A DNA stretch of 64,000 nucleotides from Phaeosaccion multiseriatum (GCA_965112735.1 OZ218955.1:3410001-3474000); one strand, 5' to 3'. Positions 51,101 to 64,000 are shown, numbered from the stretch's first letter. The notes: a model not told the origin generated them from the letters alone. Numbers and translations are program-made.

Positions 51101-51461
51101 GAAGGTGGGTAGGTTGCTTACGTGGAAGATGGGGCAGAGGCACAGGCACCGGCACAGGCATTGAGACTGAGGGGGGACGCACGTCTGCTACTGCGTACTC
51201 AGTACAGCCTAGCCATGTCTGCCTCCACCGAGCCCCAGTCTCTAGTTGTTGGCAGTCTCTTCCTTGTTCTTGACAGCAGCCCCCTCTCGCCCCCCCTCCC
51301 GTGCATTGGATTGGATGAACGTATGTACGTACGTATGTGTCTTCTTTCTGCCCTTCTGCCATCTGCCCCCCACCCCCCTCTCTCCCCCGTTCCGCTCGTC
51401 AGGAGTGCTGTGGGCCGGCAGCGATGGCCGCGCGGACGGGTGCGCACTGGCCTGGTGCTGA
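46010..51461 (+). CDS. GGT: gamma-glutamyltranspeptidase
   Basis: Exons: 46010-46148, 46263-46405, 46630-46767, 46979-47092, 47348-47464, 47960-48055, 48271-48312, 48578-48772, 48975-49073, 49228-49256, 49520-49580, 50018-50176, 50345-50494, 50782-50971, 51403-51461; 1731 nt, 576 aa, phases consistent. GGT cleaves the gamma-glutamyl bond of glutathione and transfers or hydrolyses the glutamyl group; it is a self-cleaving N-terminal nucleophile hydrolase. Landmarks are [59 protein letters not shown], the likely nucleophile region [73 protein letters not shown] and a C-terminal [13 protein letters not shown]. It belongs to the subtype with NSNY-GFGTG rather than the classical TTH form. The donor at 47093 is GC. 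A Lys/Asp-rich insert occurs in exon 8. Confidence 0.93.
47871..47956. repeat. (CTC)n repeat forming an intron polypyrimidine tract
   Basis: About 28 CTC triplets directly before the acceptor at 47959 of the GGT gene. Similar CTC tracts precede acceptors at about 59352-59408, 62146-62195 and 62480-62635 in the ankyrin gene. Confidence 0.9.
49936..50012. repeat. (CTCA)n microsatellite in a GGT intron
   Basis: About 18 tetramers immediately upstream of the acceptor at 50017. Confidence 0.9.
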
Positions 51462-51847
51462 TTTTGCGCCTGGTGCCTTAGCCTGACAAGAAGCAGCAGT
51501 GGGGGGTGGGTAGGGGGAGAGGACGTCGGATGGGGTCCGACTGCGTTTCACTGGATGAATCCGCTTTGCCAACCGCCCTTCGACCCTTCTACACCCACCC
51601 CAGCAGCTTCCTCTCCCTCAAAACAGGAGGGTACGATTGTGTGCAAAGAGCGTACGGCCTTAGCTTAGCATCGAATTTTGATACGAAATTGATTGTCGAT
51701 CACGGTTTATTGGCTAAAAATAGATGCTCGAGAAAAAAGGTTTCAGTTTCACCTTTTCTCCCCCCCTCTCTCTGTGCCACTGCACAATTTACCCCTGTGT
51801 TGCAAGTACATTTTTAACGCCGTTTTTGTCCCCCTTTGGGCTGAAAT
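51462..51847. other. intergenic region between GGT and the ankyrin gene
   Basis: It contains the GGT 3' flank and the promoter of the following same-strand gene. It is AT-richer near 51660-51730. Nothing else is recognised. Confidence 0.55.
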
Positions 51848-53388
51848 ATGTCTCTATCGAAGGAGACTGCAGAGGAGTACCTCGAGCGCTATAAAAAGGA
51901 GGTTGTCTCCTCCGCCACCGACAGGTGGGACAGGCGGAAAGAGGAAGAGGGGGAGAGAAAGACCAACATCACGCTTTTGTTCCTTCATGATTGCCTGCCT
52001 TCCTCGCGAGCCCCCAAAGCAGCCGCACCAGAGGAATGCGCAAACCCTACTTATAGGGGCCGCTTTGCCGTGGTAGTCCCTGCTCCTTTCGTTCTTGCTG
52101 ATCCCGGGCCTGTACGTCCTATTCTTGAATTCGCTCACAGCGACGTGTCCGCCCCTCCCCCCCCCCCTCCTCCTTCCCTTCCCCCCATGACAGCGGGAGC
52201 GTAGACGCTTTCTATTCAAGCGTGAGAGATAACGACCAAGTAAGTCCCACTGACAACTCACTGTCAAACCACAAAAACCCACCACTCCCACCCTCACCAC
52301 CACCACTTCAACCCGTCCCCAATCCCTGACTGACCACAACAGATTATTCGAGGCCTCTTCTCGCAGCAACGCGAGAGCTGGGTTGTGCCTGAGCTCGCCA
52401 CCGATGGGCCCACCAACAACGCCTACCTCTCACTCGTGCCCGTCTTCGATGCGGAGGGAAGAGCCAGGCCCGAATTTCGGAAGCGCGCCCTCAGCCCCAC
52501 GGAGCAGGCCCTGCCCAAGGTCTTCGACCTCGACGACAAGCAGCGCATCAGCACCGGGGGCGCCACTACGGTACCCAACTTCTCCACCTTCGACAACAAC
52601 TTCAACACGCTCTTCTCCGAGGGATTGCTGAGGCACCTCAACTGGGACAATGTCTTTGTGGCCGGAGGGAGCGTGCTCGCCTGTCTGCAGCCGGTCCCCG
52701 AGGAGAATGACGAGGGCAACCGAGCCAGACGCAAGTACTTCCACGACGAGGCCTACACAGGGAGTGACCTGGACATCTTCCTCTACGGTCTGGATGAGGA
52801 GGGAGGGCGTAAAAAGCTCAAGGAGGTGTACGAGGCGGTGTGTGAGGCTTGTCCACATGACGTGCTTTGCTTCCGAAGCAGCCACGCTGTGACTATCGTG
52901 TCACAGTACCCGTACCGCCATGTCCAGGTGGGTGCATTACGTCAATGGGGGGCTGGGAGGGGGGGGGGAGGCAGGGAGACAGGAGGGAGGTGGGGGGGGA
53001 GGGAGGGAGAGAGGACGGAGGCGCTAGTAACTACTTCGAAGTACATTGAAAGCACTCGCCTTCGTCCTCACCCCCACCCCCACCCGGAACCCCTTCCCTT
53101 GACCTCTGTCCCTGACCACCCTTTGCAGGTGGTGCTTCGTCTCTACAACTCGCCCCTCGAGATCCTCGCAGGCTTCGACGTGGACAGCTGCGCCGTGGGC
53201 TTCGACGGCACCAACGTGTGGACATCCCAACGCGCCCACCTCTCTCTGGTGTCTCAGCTCAATCGTATCGACATGACGCGACGCTCTCCTTCTTACGAGA
53301 TGCGCTTGGCCAAGTACGCTCAACGCGGCTTTGAGGTAAGCTGGGATAGTATTTGTTTACTGACTTATTGGAGTCACCTATGAAACTG

Positions 53389-53452
<64 letters not shown>

Positions 53453-54167
53453 CGTAGGTAGGCTGGGATGGGGCATGGGACTTGGCTTTTGGGCTTGGGG
53501 TTCAGATTAGATGAAATCAGATCAGAATCGTGATGGTAAAAAGAAAGGGGAGAGTTACGGTTCGTTGACTTACTAGCATGTACCGCTTCTTTTTTTATCA
53601 ACTCTAGATTGAGTCGTGGAGGATGGATTCGGATGGATTGATATATTAGGTCGTGGTGATCGATATTAGTGAAGGTCTTACTTGAACTGAACTGTGAACC
53701 GAACTGTCAACAGGTGGGCGTGGAGGGCCTGGAGAGGGACCGAGTGGACCCCATGATCTTTGAGCGGCCCTTCTCCAAGGTTTCCGGGCTGGCGAAGCTC
53801 ATGATCCTGGAGCGTCTGCGCACCCCCGAGGCCCGTCACTCCTACAGGGAGATGGGAAGACAGAGGAGTCTCAGGAGGCAGCAGCGGAAGACGTACCAGG
53901 TGCGTGCGTGTGAGTGCGAGCGTGTGAGAGTGGGTGGGTGCGTGCGTGCGTTGCCCGAGCCCTTACGTACCCCCCCCCCCCCCCCCCTTTGTGCTCTCTT
54001 GTCTTGCCTGCCCGCCCGTACTGACCTGACTGACTCGACTGCTCTTGATGTACGGCCTGTTGACTTTCTTTCTGTTTGTCAGAGTTTCATGAGAGACAAG
54101 TGGCTCAAGGACAGGATGGAGAGCTTCGGCAGCACCGCAGAGGCCAGCGACTACTCCACTGTGGTAC

Positions 54168-54198
<31 letters not shown>

Positions 54199-57100
54199 AA
54201 AGTCGTGCTAATTCCCCCTCCTCCCCTCCCCCCCCCCCCCCCGTAGTTCCTTCCCTGGGGCCCTACCTGGACGGCCCTCAAAGTGCAGAGGCTCATGATG
54301 ACGAAAGAGCAGCTTCTCAACAACGTGTGGGTCAACAACTTCAGACCCTACAACCTCCACCCTTGCTTCATTGGCTCGGCGGAGGAGGTGATAAATGATC
54401 AGTACAAGGACGACCCGCCAATCCCAAAGGAGATTGATCGTAAGTCACTGAGGGAGAGAGGGAGGGAGGGCAGGGAAGGAGGGAGGGAGAGAGGGAGGGT
54501 GAAAGGATGGAAGGGAGGAAGGCGGGGAGGAGATAAACTAACTCCCTTACTCATCCACTCACTTCACACACTCAAACACACCACACGAGTCCTAACCAAC
54601 CACCCACTGCCATCCACTGCCATCCACTGCCACCCCTCCCGACCAGCGGCCTCCCTGGCGATGTACGTGCGTGGGCCGCTCTCCTTCCTGGAGGACAACC
54701 CCGGCAGGCAGATGATCGGCAGCTTCAACCCCATCACAGGTATAGAGGCATTTGTAGGCATAAAGGCATTGTGTGCGTATGTGATGATCGGCAACTTCAA
54801 CCCCACAATGGCCTATGTGCCTGGGACCCCTGGCCCTGATCCTGAACCTCCTTCCCTCCTACCCCCTCACAGATGGCGACTGGTCGGAGGGGGCGTACTT
54901 GAGCATGGAGACGGAAGCGTTCTGCGCTGCAGCCCTCGTCAACGACACCGCCACTCTCAAGACCATGCTCGAAGCAGCAGTGGCAGCAGAGGCAGCAGCC
55001 GCGGCAGCGGCGGCGGAGGCAGCAGCAGCAGAGGCAGCAGCAGCAGGAGCAGCGGAGTCGGAGGCGGGGAAGGAGAAGGAGAAGGATAAGGACAACAAGT
55101 CAAGCTTCGTCCCGCCCTCCCTCCCTTCCTCCCTCAAGGCTCGCGACCACATCGGCCGCCCCCCCCTGCTGCTCGCCGTCATGGGCAAGGCGGAGGAAGC
55201 GGTGGGACTGTTGCTCCAAGCCGGAGCGGACCCTTCGGAGGCACTGCCGGATGGACGGAACGCCCTCCACGTGGCGGCTTGCTACGGCTTCTCGGCCATA
55301 CTGGACAGGCTCCTTGCACGAGTCACAGAGCTTGCAGGGCTGCAGAAGGAGGCGGCAAAGGCAGCGATGGCAGCGGAGGGGCAAGGGCAGGAGGGAGAAG
55401 GAGAAAGAGAGGCCATGGACGTCGATGGTGATGCCGAGGAGGAGAAGGAAGAAAGCGACAACGACGATGAAGACGACGAGGATGAGGACGGCAGTGAGGG
55501 AGACAGTGATGGCAGTGGAGGAGGGGGCGGCGCGAAGGCAAAGGCAGCAGAGGCGGCAGCAAAGGTCCAGGCCGATGAGAGCGCTGTCGACTACGAGGCC
55601 CTGCTGGACAGGCCCGACTGGGAGAACAGGTAAGTAGGTGCTTGTGTGTGTATGTGTGTGTGTGTGTGTGTGGTGGTTGCTTTCGATCAAGGGGAGGGTG
55701 GGCGAGACTCTGTATCCGTTGATCCCCCCTCCCTCCCCTCACTCCCTCCCTCCCTCCCTCTCTCCCTCCCTCTCTCCCTCCCCTCCCCTCCCTCCCTTAA
55801 AACTAACCCAACCAAAACAGATTCACCCCCCTCCACTGGGCCTGTGCGTTCGGGCACCCCGTGTGCGTCACCTCCTTACTGCGTGCCGGCAGCAAGTGCG
55901 TCAAGGCTGGAGGAGAGCCCATCCAAGCCGCTGGAGCGTCCGCCCCTTACCAATACGGTTACACGCCCCGAGTGGCCATGCCCATTCTCATGCTGCCCAG
56001 ACATCTTGTCGACTTCGAGGAGGGAGTCAAGGCCGCTGAGGAGATCGCCAAGCAGTTGGTGATTCACGGTGCCAGCTGTGGGGAGACGGACGCTTCGCAG
56101 AGCAACGTGCTTCGCCAGCTTGCATATGTAAGGCGTAGGACCTCACACACACCCACACCCTTGGGCTACATGTCCATTCAACCCACCCATCCACCCACAG
56201 CAAGGAATTGCATATATGCCCACATCCGTAAGGTGTATGCTCCATTCGTCGCCTCCCTCACCCCCCCATACCCCTCCCTCCCCCCCCCTCCCTCCCCCTC
56301 GCCTCCCTTCCCTTCCCTTTCCAGAACGGGGAAGAAACCTACCTCCGCATCATCCTCCGAGCGGACGCCGAGGCCATCGCCAAACCCGGGGGGCACTCGC
56401 CCCTCGCTCAGCTGGACAGGAGTCTGCACACCCCGCTGTTGGCTGCCATCGATGGGCAGAGGTGGAAGTGCGCGATTGCTCTGATGGAGGCGGGGTCGTC
56501 GCCCGTAACGGACGAGGCTGGTAAGAGGGGAAGAGGGTGAGGGGTGGAAGGGCTGGAGGGAGAGGAGATGAATCGAAGCTGGTGAGGGAGTAAGTAGGGA
56601 GAGAAAGGGGGTGAGGGTTGGAAGGTGGTATGGGGTGGAAGAGGTGGATAGTGGAGATGGGCGGAAGATGCTGAGAGGGAAGGAGTAACGAGGGAGGGGA
56701 AAGGGGAAGGAAGGAAGGAAGGGGGGAGGTCTTAGGCTTGCAACACAAGCTTTCTCCCGACCTTGCGCACATCCCACCCCTCCCCCCTAAAGGCTGGAAA
56801 CTGCAAACTGAACTCTGTTGTACTCTTCCCCTGTGATGCTGATGATGATGTGTTGATGTGTTGATGTGTTGATGTGTGGGCAGCTTGCAGCGTGGCTCGC
56901 CTCCGTGCCGCTCGAGGCAGGCAGACTTACCAGACAAGAGTGCTGACGTCAGCCAAGCCTGAGGTGAGAGGGAGACATACGTCTACCAAGAGAGGGATGG
57001 AGGGGGGAGGGAGGGAGGGTGGGGGGACGTGGGGAGGGAGCGAGAGAGGGAAGGAAAGGGAGAAAGGGAGGGAGGGAGGGAGGGAGGGAGGGAGGGAGGG

Positions 57101-59899
57101 AGGGAGACGTTATAGAGGAGCGAGTCCATCAAAACCATACCATCTGTGTTCTGATGAATCACCATCCCCCCCTCTACGACAACAACAACAACAACAACAA
57201 CAACGATTACAACAACGCAAAAAGGACGTCCCTGACGGGCTGGGGCTGCTGCTGAAGACGATCGGCGGCAAGACCGGGTACTGGGACCCCCCCCTCTTCT
57301 TCCAGGGCAAGAACAAGGCACACGCTACTGTGCACAAGCGGGCAGAGGTCACGCAGCTCATCATGAAGGTGAGGGGAGGGAGGAAGAGGGAGAGGGGAAG
57401 AAGCAGAGCTGACTACCATCCACTGCCATCCTTCTTTCCTCTCCCCTCCCTCCCTCCCTCCCTTGCAGCTTGTCAAGCTGATGCTGGCCAAGGGCGTTGA
57501 TGTCAACAGAGTGACCAAGAGCAACGAGAGCAGCAGCCGCCGCAACAACAACACGCCGCCGAGAGGCACCAAGCCACTCGACGTTCTCAAGAAACACCTT
57601 GAGGCTTTGGAGGAGGAGGCAGTGAAGCTGAAGGAGGGAGAGAATAAGGGAGACGACAGCAGCGTCGACGACTACAGTGACGACAGCAATGGTGGCGGGG
57701 GAGGGAAGGACAAGAAGAAGGAGGACACAGGTCCCACCGGGGGTGTGAATCGCCTTGCCAAGACGAGGAAGGCCATCGCAGCTCAGTTTGGAGGAGGAGG
57801 GGGTCCGGAGGGGATGACAGCGGATGGGGACGGAGACGGCACCTTCACCTTCAAGCTGATGCAACTGGTCCTCACAGAGGTGGCGTCTGCCGTGGACGAG
57901 AGGGTGAAGAAGGCCGCGAACGAAAAGGGAGGAGAAGGCGACAAAACGAGTAAGAAGGACGGCAAGGGCAATGTCAAGGAGGTCAAAGATCAGAGGACGG
58001 CGGCGTGGGAGGCGCTGGGAGACAACCGGCAGTTGTTGAACACCTTCCTCACGACGCTTCAGGAGAAGGGTGCTACAGCGTCTCCGGAGCTGTCGCAGGC
58101 AGAGAAGGACCGCCTCAAGAGCTCGAGGCGTAACCGCTCGAGCTACGGCAATGACTACGTCAGGCAGTGGCCTTCGACCGGAGGTGGGACCAGGATGCTG
58201 TGGGGAGACGCTTTGCCGCTGATTGGGGAGGAGGAGCTCAAGGGCCTTACGGACTCGTACAGCACTGTTGACAAGGGGGCTGCGCAGGTGAGCAGGGAGG
58301 GGTTTGGGATGGAGAGGGGGAGGGAGGGAGGGAGGGAGGGAGGGAGGTAGGGACGGGGGAAGAGAGTGATCAAGGAGTGATGAGGGTGGGAAATATACAA
58401 TCCAGATGGCAATGGACGAGCAAAAGATCAGCCAGAGACTTCGTTCTTACTTTATGAGGGGAGTTTGTTGCAAATTCTGAAGTCTTACTCACCGGCATCG
58501 TCGCGTTTGTTGTTGTCCTTGTGTTGTCGCTTGCTGTCCTTATTCTCCTTATTGTTCGGTTGCTTGCTGTCCTTAATTGTCCTTTTTGTTCGGCGGGTTT
58601 CTCCTCGTGCCCTCTGCAGTACCTCTACGACGGCAACACCATGTGGGGCGGTCACCTCCGACAGAGCAACGCCGGCCTTCTGCTGCCATCCGACCAGCAG
58701 CCCAACTACCACGCGCTCTTTGAGGCGGTGTGGAGGAACGACGCCGACGGTCGGTGCTCACTGTTCAGTGTCTTTTCTGGTGTTTTCGTGTATTGAGTGT
58801 GGCCTGCACGTCTCGATGATGTCTCCTCTCTCTCGCTCTAACGCACACACACACACGCACGCACATATTGAAACACATGACACGCGCGCACACGCACGCT
58901 GTGCCCTCGCCTTCCTAACTCTGTCCCCCCTCCCCTCCCCTCCCCTGCCCTGCCCTGCCCATACACCCTCGCATGCTCCTTATTCTCAGCCGTGGATCGC
59001 CTGACCACAACATCCGAAGAGAACCCTGCCCGCTGCCTGGTGTCAGTGCGCAACCCCCTCGGGATGACGCCCCTCACGTTGGCCATCCTGCAGGGCCACT
59101 CACAAATGGCAGAAAAGATTCTGGACATTGCGCTTAAGCAGTACACGCCCCCGCAGAAGAAGGCTAAGGTAAGGGACTCAACGTCCGTGTACACGAATGT
59201 CGATTTCTCAAAATCGATGCCAATGTCGATATCAGTTTTACTGGGGTGTACTATGAATATGAAGCTCTCTCCTTGCTCCCTCTCCCAGACTTGTGCTTCT
59301 TTGGCTCCTCCTCCTCCGCTCTCGCCCCTCTTGTCTCATCCCCTCCCTCCCACCCTCCTCCTCCTCCTCCTCCTCCTCCTCCTCCTCCTCCTCCTCCTCC
59401 TCCTCCTCCCCATCTGCCATCCTCAGGGAGCCGCCCCCGGGGTGGACAGCAGCACGAACATGGTCCGTCTCGACAACTACGCCCTCGCCGCCATGCAGGT
59501 GAGACAGAGCTCTAGAATTAGAATCGATATCGATATCAACAGAGAGTATTGATATCTACATTTTTATACAAGAACAATTCTCTGTATTGGTATGTTCGAT
59601 ATTTGTGGAGACGACGTCCACTTCCATTAATGACTGACTCTCTTCCACTGCCACTGAAACTGAACCATGCAGGACCGCTCCAGCAACGCGTATTACGGAG
59701 CAGACAGCGACGGGTCGGGCTCTGACTACTACTCGGACGAGGACTACGAGGCAGAGGCCTACCTCCACAGTCTGGAGGCCTCCGGAGGAGGGGGAGAGGG
59801 CTCCGACGGGGAAGGTAAGTCAATGATGACGTGACGCGTGTATGCCTGTATGAAAGCTCTGTGTGCATACGCGCAGAGGGGGGGAGGGGGGGCATGTAG

Positions 59900-59942
<43 letters not shown>

Positions 59943-62900
59943 TGTGTCTCCCTCACACACACAAACTCACTCCACCTTTCTCCACGCTCCCCCTTCCCCT
60001 CCGCCCCCCCCCTCACCGGATGGCAGCAGACGGCGCCCAGCGCTCCAAGCCGGCCCTGGCTGTGCGCTGCCTGACCCCCCCAGACTGCCTCCTCGCCGCT
60101 ACGGCAGTGGTGCCCACAGAGCGGCTTGTTTCCACAGGCCTACCTGCGCGCTGGTTGGGTCACCGCTCGAGTCAGCAGAAAGTGGAGAAGGGCATGGAGA
60201 AGAGGGCCGAAGAGGACGGGGGAAAGTTGTTGGGCTTTATGCAGGTAGGGCTTTTTTGGGAGGCAGAGAGGGAGAAGGTAGGGGTAGGGGGAGGCAGAGA
60301 GGGGAAAGAGAAAGGGGAGAGGGCAGTGGGAGGCAGAGAGGAGTAGAGAGGGGCAGATAGATCATGGCAGAGAGGGAGAACGAGATCAAATATAAGCTCT
60401 GATGGTTGGATGCCTCCCCCCTCCCCCCCACACTTCACAGATGGCCCCCATGCAGCTCGCCGCTGCTCTGCGCCAGTCGGACATGCTCAAGGTGCTGCTC
60501 AAGGCCGCGCAGACTATGTGCGCTGCGAGTCATCTCTCCCCTGTCAAGAGGGAGACGGGCTCCACCCAAGCCTTCGCTCAGCCCGAGAACGCCAAGGATG
60601 ACTCAGGCTTCTTGGCGCATAGGCTGCTCACCGCCGAGGTTGGGGGGGGGAGCTTCAGCGCTTTCAATCTAGGTATGTGCACTAGGCACGTTGACTGGAC
60701 TGTAGGGGATAAGAGGAGAGGGGAATCCAATTCAACCCAATCCAATTCAACCCGACCCAACCCAACTTAACCCAGCCGAACCCACTCCAACCTAACCCAC
60801 TCCAACCCAATCCACAAACCAACCCAACCCAACCCAACCCAACCCAACCCAACCCAGCACTCTCTCTGGGCTACACGGACATCCTCGTCACCTTACTGGA
60901 GGAGGCGGGAGGAGGCATTGACTTCGGCTCTCTCGCCTGGGACGTACACGAGAACATTGAGAAGGAGAGGGCGGCGAGGCAAAAGGCCCAGGAGGCGGAG
61001 ATGAAGAGAAAGGTTGCTGCTGCTGCTGCCGCTCTTGCCTCCGGCGTGACGCTGGAGAGTGTGGAGGTGGGGATGGAGGGTGAAGGGGACGACAAGGAGA
61101 AGGAGAAGGAGAAGGAGAAGGGCAAGGGAAAGATCCCCTTCCATGGCAAGAGGCTGGAGAAGAAGTTGGAGAAGGACTCGGTGCTTGAAGCGCTGCTGCG
61201 CCTCATGAAGGACCGCCAGAAGCTCCAGGTCAGTGCGTAAGTGAGTGCTTGTGGGCGTGCTTGTGGGTGTGCGTGCGTAAGTGCGTATGTGTGAGAGTAT
61301 GTGCGTGAGTGTGTGTGAGAAATGCCGCAACCCCCCTAACCGCCTCTCTCTCTCCCCCCCCCCCTCTCTCTCTCTCCCTCTTTCTCTCTCTCCCTCTCTC
61401 TCCCTCTCTCTCCCTCTCTCTCTCTCTCCCTCTCTCTCTGCTCAATCCTCCGCCCCACCCAACGCTCGAACAGGGGAGAGGATTCCACGGCTTTTCCAGC
61501 CGCATGTACCCTTCTCTCCGAGCCTGCGCCGAGGGGGCCCACCAAGGGGTGGAGGCCCTCCGATGGATGGTAGCCGATGGTGGCAAGGCGCCTACAGAGG
61601 CGTTGGAGGCCTTTTACAGAGACAAGCAGAGCACCAGTGCCGCAGCTAGGCAGATGGTCCGTTGGGGGGCGCTCCTGGCAGAGCAAGACCTGCTCACAGA
61701 GGAGGAGGACGAGGATGCGGCGGAATACTACGCCAGGTGGGTGGGTGTTTTATGTCAATGGATTGGGTGTAGTATGTCAATGGGTGGGTAGGTGGGAAAC
61801 CCATTCTCATTTATTGTTGGTGTGAACAAAGAAAAACGAGCGGCCCAGCCGTCAATTTGACCCCCACACCTCACACTCACACTCACACTCACACCCTCTT
61901 CTTGCTTGCGGCCGTCCTCCTCCTCCTCCTCCTCACTCCCTCCTCGCTCCTCTGTTCGTGTCTACCTACCGCAGCGGTGAGGTGCCCGCTCCCTCCCCCC
62001 TCTCCACCTCTCTGGCCATTGCCCGGGCCGCGAGGGAGCTCTTCGCGTCTCTGAGCGCCACGAATAGGGCAGGATTGAACCCCATTCACTCGGCCATCTT
62101 CGGCTGCGGCAATGACGAGAGGTGTGTGTGTGTGTGCCTCCTCCTCCTCCTGCTTCTTCTCCTCCTCCTCCTCCTCCTCCTCCTCCTCCTCCTCAACCCC
62201 TACTTTCTCTCCCTTCCCCCCCTCAGTGTGGGCCCCGTCCTTAAGGCTCTGAAGGACTTGTTCTCCTCCTCCCCGGGTGCTTGGGAAGCCGCCCTGAGCG
62301 CTCACGAGGAGGGCAAGATAGGAACGCCTCTCCAGGTAGGTATCATCTCTACTGTGGTTGTGCATGCAGGCGTATGGGCGTACGTGCATACCTGCATACG
62401 TGGATGTCGGGGCGAAGAGTTGCAAGCTCCCCCCCTCGAGTTACAAGCAGTCACTACGCCTCTTAACCCCCCCCCCCCCCTCCTCTTCCTCCTCCTCCTC
62501 CTCCCCCTCCTCCTCCTCCTCCTCCTCCTCCTCCTCCTCCTCCTCCTCCTCCTCCTCCTCCTCCTCCTCCTCCCCCTCCTCCTCCTCCCCCTCCCCCTCC
62601 TCCTCCTCCTCCTCCCCCTCCTCCTCCCCTCCCAGGTGGCCCTCAGTAACATGAACACCCATGCCGTCAAGTGCCTTCTCGAGCTGAAGGCTCCAGTGCA
62701 GGTGGCGTCAGCGGACGAAGAGCTGGGCTGGAGCGTGCTGCACTTGGCAGCTGCTAGTGGCAAGTCGGCGTGCTTGGAGGCACTGCTGGAGGCGCTGACG
62801 GACGAGCAAGTGCGCGAGATGTGGGGGCCGCCGCAGTGGGGGAGGGACGCCAATGTACGTGTGAGCATGGGCACATGCATACATATATGCATGCACAAAT

Positions 62901-63032
62901 ACACACACGTACATACATACACAGCACACGCACACACACACACACAAACACCCCCCCCCCACACACACACGCTCACGCTGGGATGCCAAAGCGAATGGCT
63001 CTCTTTGGTGCAAATGGTGATGCTCATCTCTG

Positions 63033-63068
<36 letters not shown>

Positions 63069-64000
63069 CCCCCCTCTCTCCCTCTCTCCCTCTCTCTCTC
63101 TGCTGTGTGTGTGTGTGTGTGTGGTGAATGCCTTGGAGCAGACCCGCAAGGGTATCACTCCCTTCCACTTGGCCGTGTTCAACGGCTGCTCGGCGGCTGT
63201 GCAGACTGCTCTCCTCGCTGCCATCAAGAAGGCCGGAGGGAGTGACAGCAGCATCAGTGAGCAGGCCTTGAGCGCACAGAGCGAGTCTGGAGAGAACGCC
63301 CTGCACACGGCTGCGAAGGTGTCCGGAGCAGCAAGCTTAAAGCTGCTGCTCAACGACAAGGCAGGCAGTGGGGAGAAGGAAGGAGGGGCAGGAGGTGCAG
63401 GAGGTGGTGATGTGGCGGTCGTCGAGGCTGTGAGGCAGGCCATGCTCGCGCAGGAGAATGTCGCCGGGCACATCCCTCTGGACACCGCTATTGCTCAGCT
63501 GCAGCAGGGCGTCCTCGGACAGACGCTGACCCGCAATGAAAGTGATGAGGAGAGCGACGACTATTACGACAGTGAGGACAGTGACTTTGAGGAACGGAAG
63601 GAGGCGAAGAAAGATGTGGTGGAGGAGAAGAACGTGGTGGCGGCCTATGCGGAGCTTCGAGCGGCGACTCAGGAGCAGACGGACTTCAAGAGAAAGGTGC
63701 GTCTGTCACATCACTCATCCTTTGTCCCCTTTACTCCCTCCACTCACTCCACCGAGTCAACTCCTCCACTCATGTGACTCATCCCTCCTCCCCCCTACTC
63801 CCTCCACCCCACTCACACCCTTCTATCACCCCATTCACCCTCCCTCCCTGTGCCCAGGGTGCGACTTTCGCAGAAGTCGAACAAGCGGCGGCCGCGGCTG
63901 CTTCTCGGGCCCACGGAAGCGGCTATGGAAGGCAAACCGACGCTGCCAAGCAGAGAGTGATGAAGAACATGGAGGGGGGTGGCACTTCGGGGCGCAGCCG
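51848..64000 (+). CDS. giant nucleotidyltransferase-like and ankyrin-repeat protein (3' end outside window)
   Basis: Twenty-seven exons: 51848-51924, 52194-52239, 52343-52927, 53129-53335, 53714-53899, 54083-54163, 54247-54439, 54647-54739, 54873-55629, 55821-56127, 56325-56520, 56884-56963, 57225-57368, 57469-58287, 58620-58749, 58990-59168, 59427-59498, 59673-59814, 60027-60244, 60441-60672, 60858-61228, 61474-61736, 61975-62121, 62227-62335, 62636-62854, 63142-63696, 63858->64000; more than 2180 aa. Residues about 140-370 carry FVAGGSVLACL, GSDLDIFLYG and VTIVSQYPYRHVQ, then FDVDSCAVGFDG and DMTRRSPSYEMRLAKYA. The GGS...DxD pattern recalls a nucleotidyltransferase fold. At least eight ankyrin-type units follow: DGRNALHVAACYGF, TPLHWACAFGH, TPLLAAIDGQ, TPLTLAILQGH, NPIHSAIFGC, WSVLHLAAASGK, TPFHLAVFNG and NALHTAAKVSG. 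Acidic low-complexity linkers separate them. Function is unknown; catalytic activity is inference. Confidence 0.88.
60724..60856. repeat. (AACCC)n and related degenerate pentamers
   Basis: Degenerate CCAAT/CAACC units become pure AACCC for six or more copies before the acceptor at 60857 of the ankyrin gene. Confidence 0.85.

Overview
The window is nuclear DNA of a eukaryotic alga, most likely a photosynthetic stramenopile (heterokont) with a red-lineage secondary plastid. Three things point there. A fucoxanthin-type light-harvesting protein gene starts with a signal peptide ending in the ASAF plastid cleavage motif. A second protein carries a comparable presequence followed by a twin-arginine thylakoid signal. 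Most genes are cut by many GT-AG introns, with a few GC-AG introns. The species cannot be named from the sequence. Introns are full of simple repeats (GACA, GT, CT, CTC, GGGA), which also creates many long spurious open frames. All gene models below were spliced by hand, and reading phase closes exactly across every junction unless stated.

Layout. 1-4477 (+): 3' part of a mitochondrial-type single-subunit RNA polymerase. 4973-7514 (-): coiled-coil, SF-assemblin-like protein. 7913-11075 (+): creatininase-family amidohydrolase. 11982-13079 (+): secreted protein with two CBM4/9-like domains; its paralogue lies at 41687-42718 (-). 13742-13993: short inverted-repeat transposon. 14356-14937 (+): GNAT acetyltransferase. 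14938-16103: unresolved. 16104-18118 (-): Tat-targeted thylakoid lumen protein. 18542-31951 (-): three head-to-tail paralogues, each with a signal peptide, a TIMP/netrin-like domain starting Cys-x-Cys, Cys-rich modules and Kazal domains. 32132-34612 (-): WD40 protein resembling DCAF4. 34939-41295 (+): TruD/PUS7 pseudouridine synthase. 43921-45706 (-): light-harvesting protein. 46010-51461 (+): gamma-glutamyltranspeptidase. 51848-64000+ (+): a giant nucleotidyltransferase-like plus ankyrin-repeat protein running off the window.

The most unusual region is the 13.4-kb tandem array of TIMP-like/Kazal genes. These look like secreted protease inhibitors that could block both metalloproteases and serine proteases. 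The copies differ in number of internal modules and in their C-terminal exon (acidic in one, basic in two). Recent duplication and exon exchange are visible, and two homologous introns have grown pure GACA tracts of more than 500 bp. Several neighbouring genes are divergent with short shared promoters (SF-assemblin/creatininase, DCAF4-like/PUS7, LHC/GGT). The remaining genes look like unrelated housekeeping and plastid functions; no operon-like logic is expected or seen.
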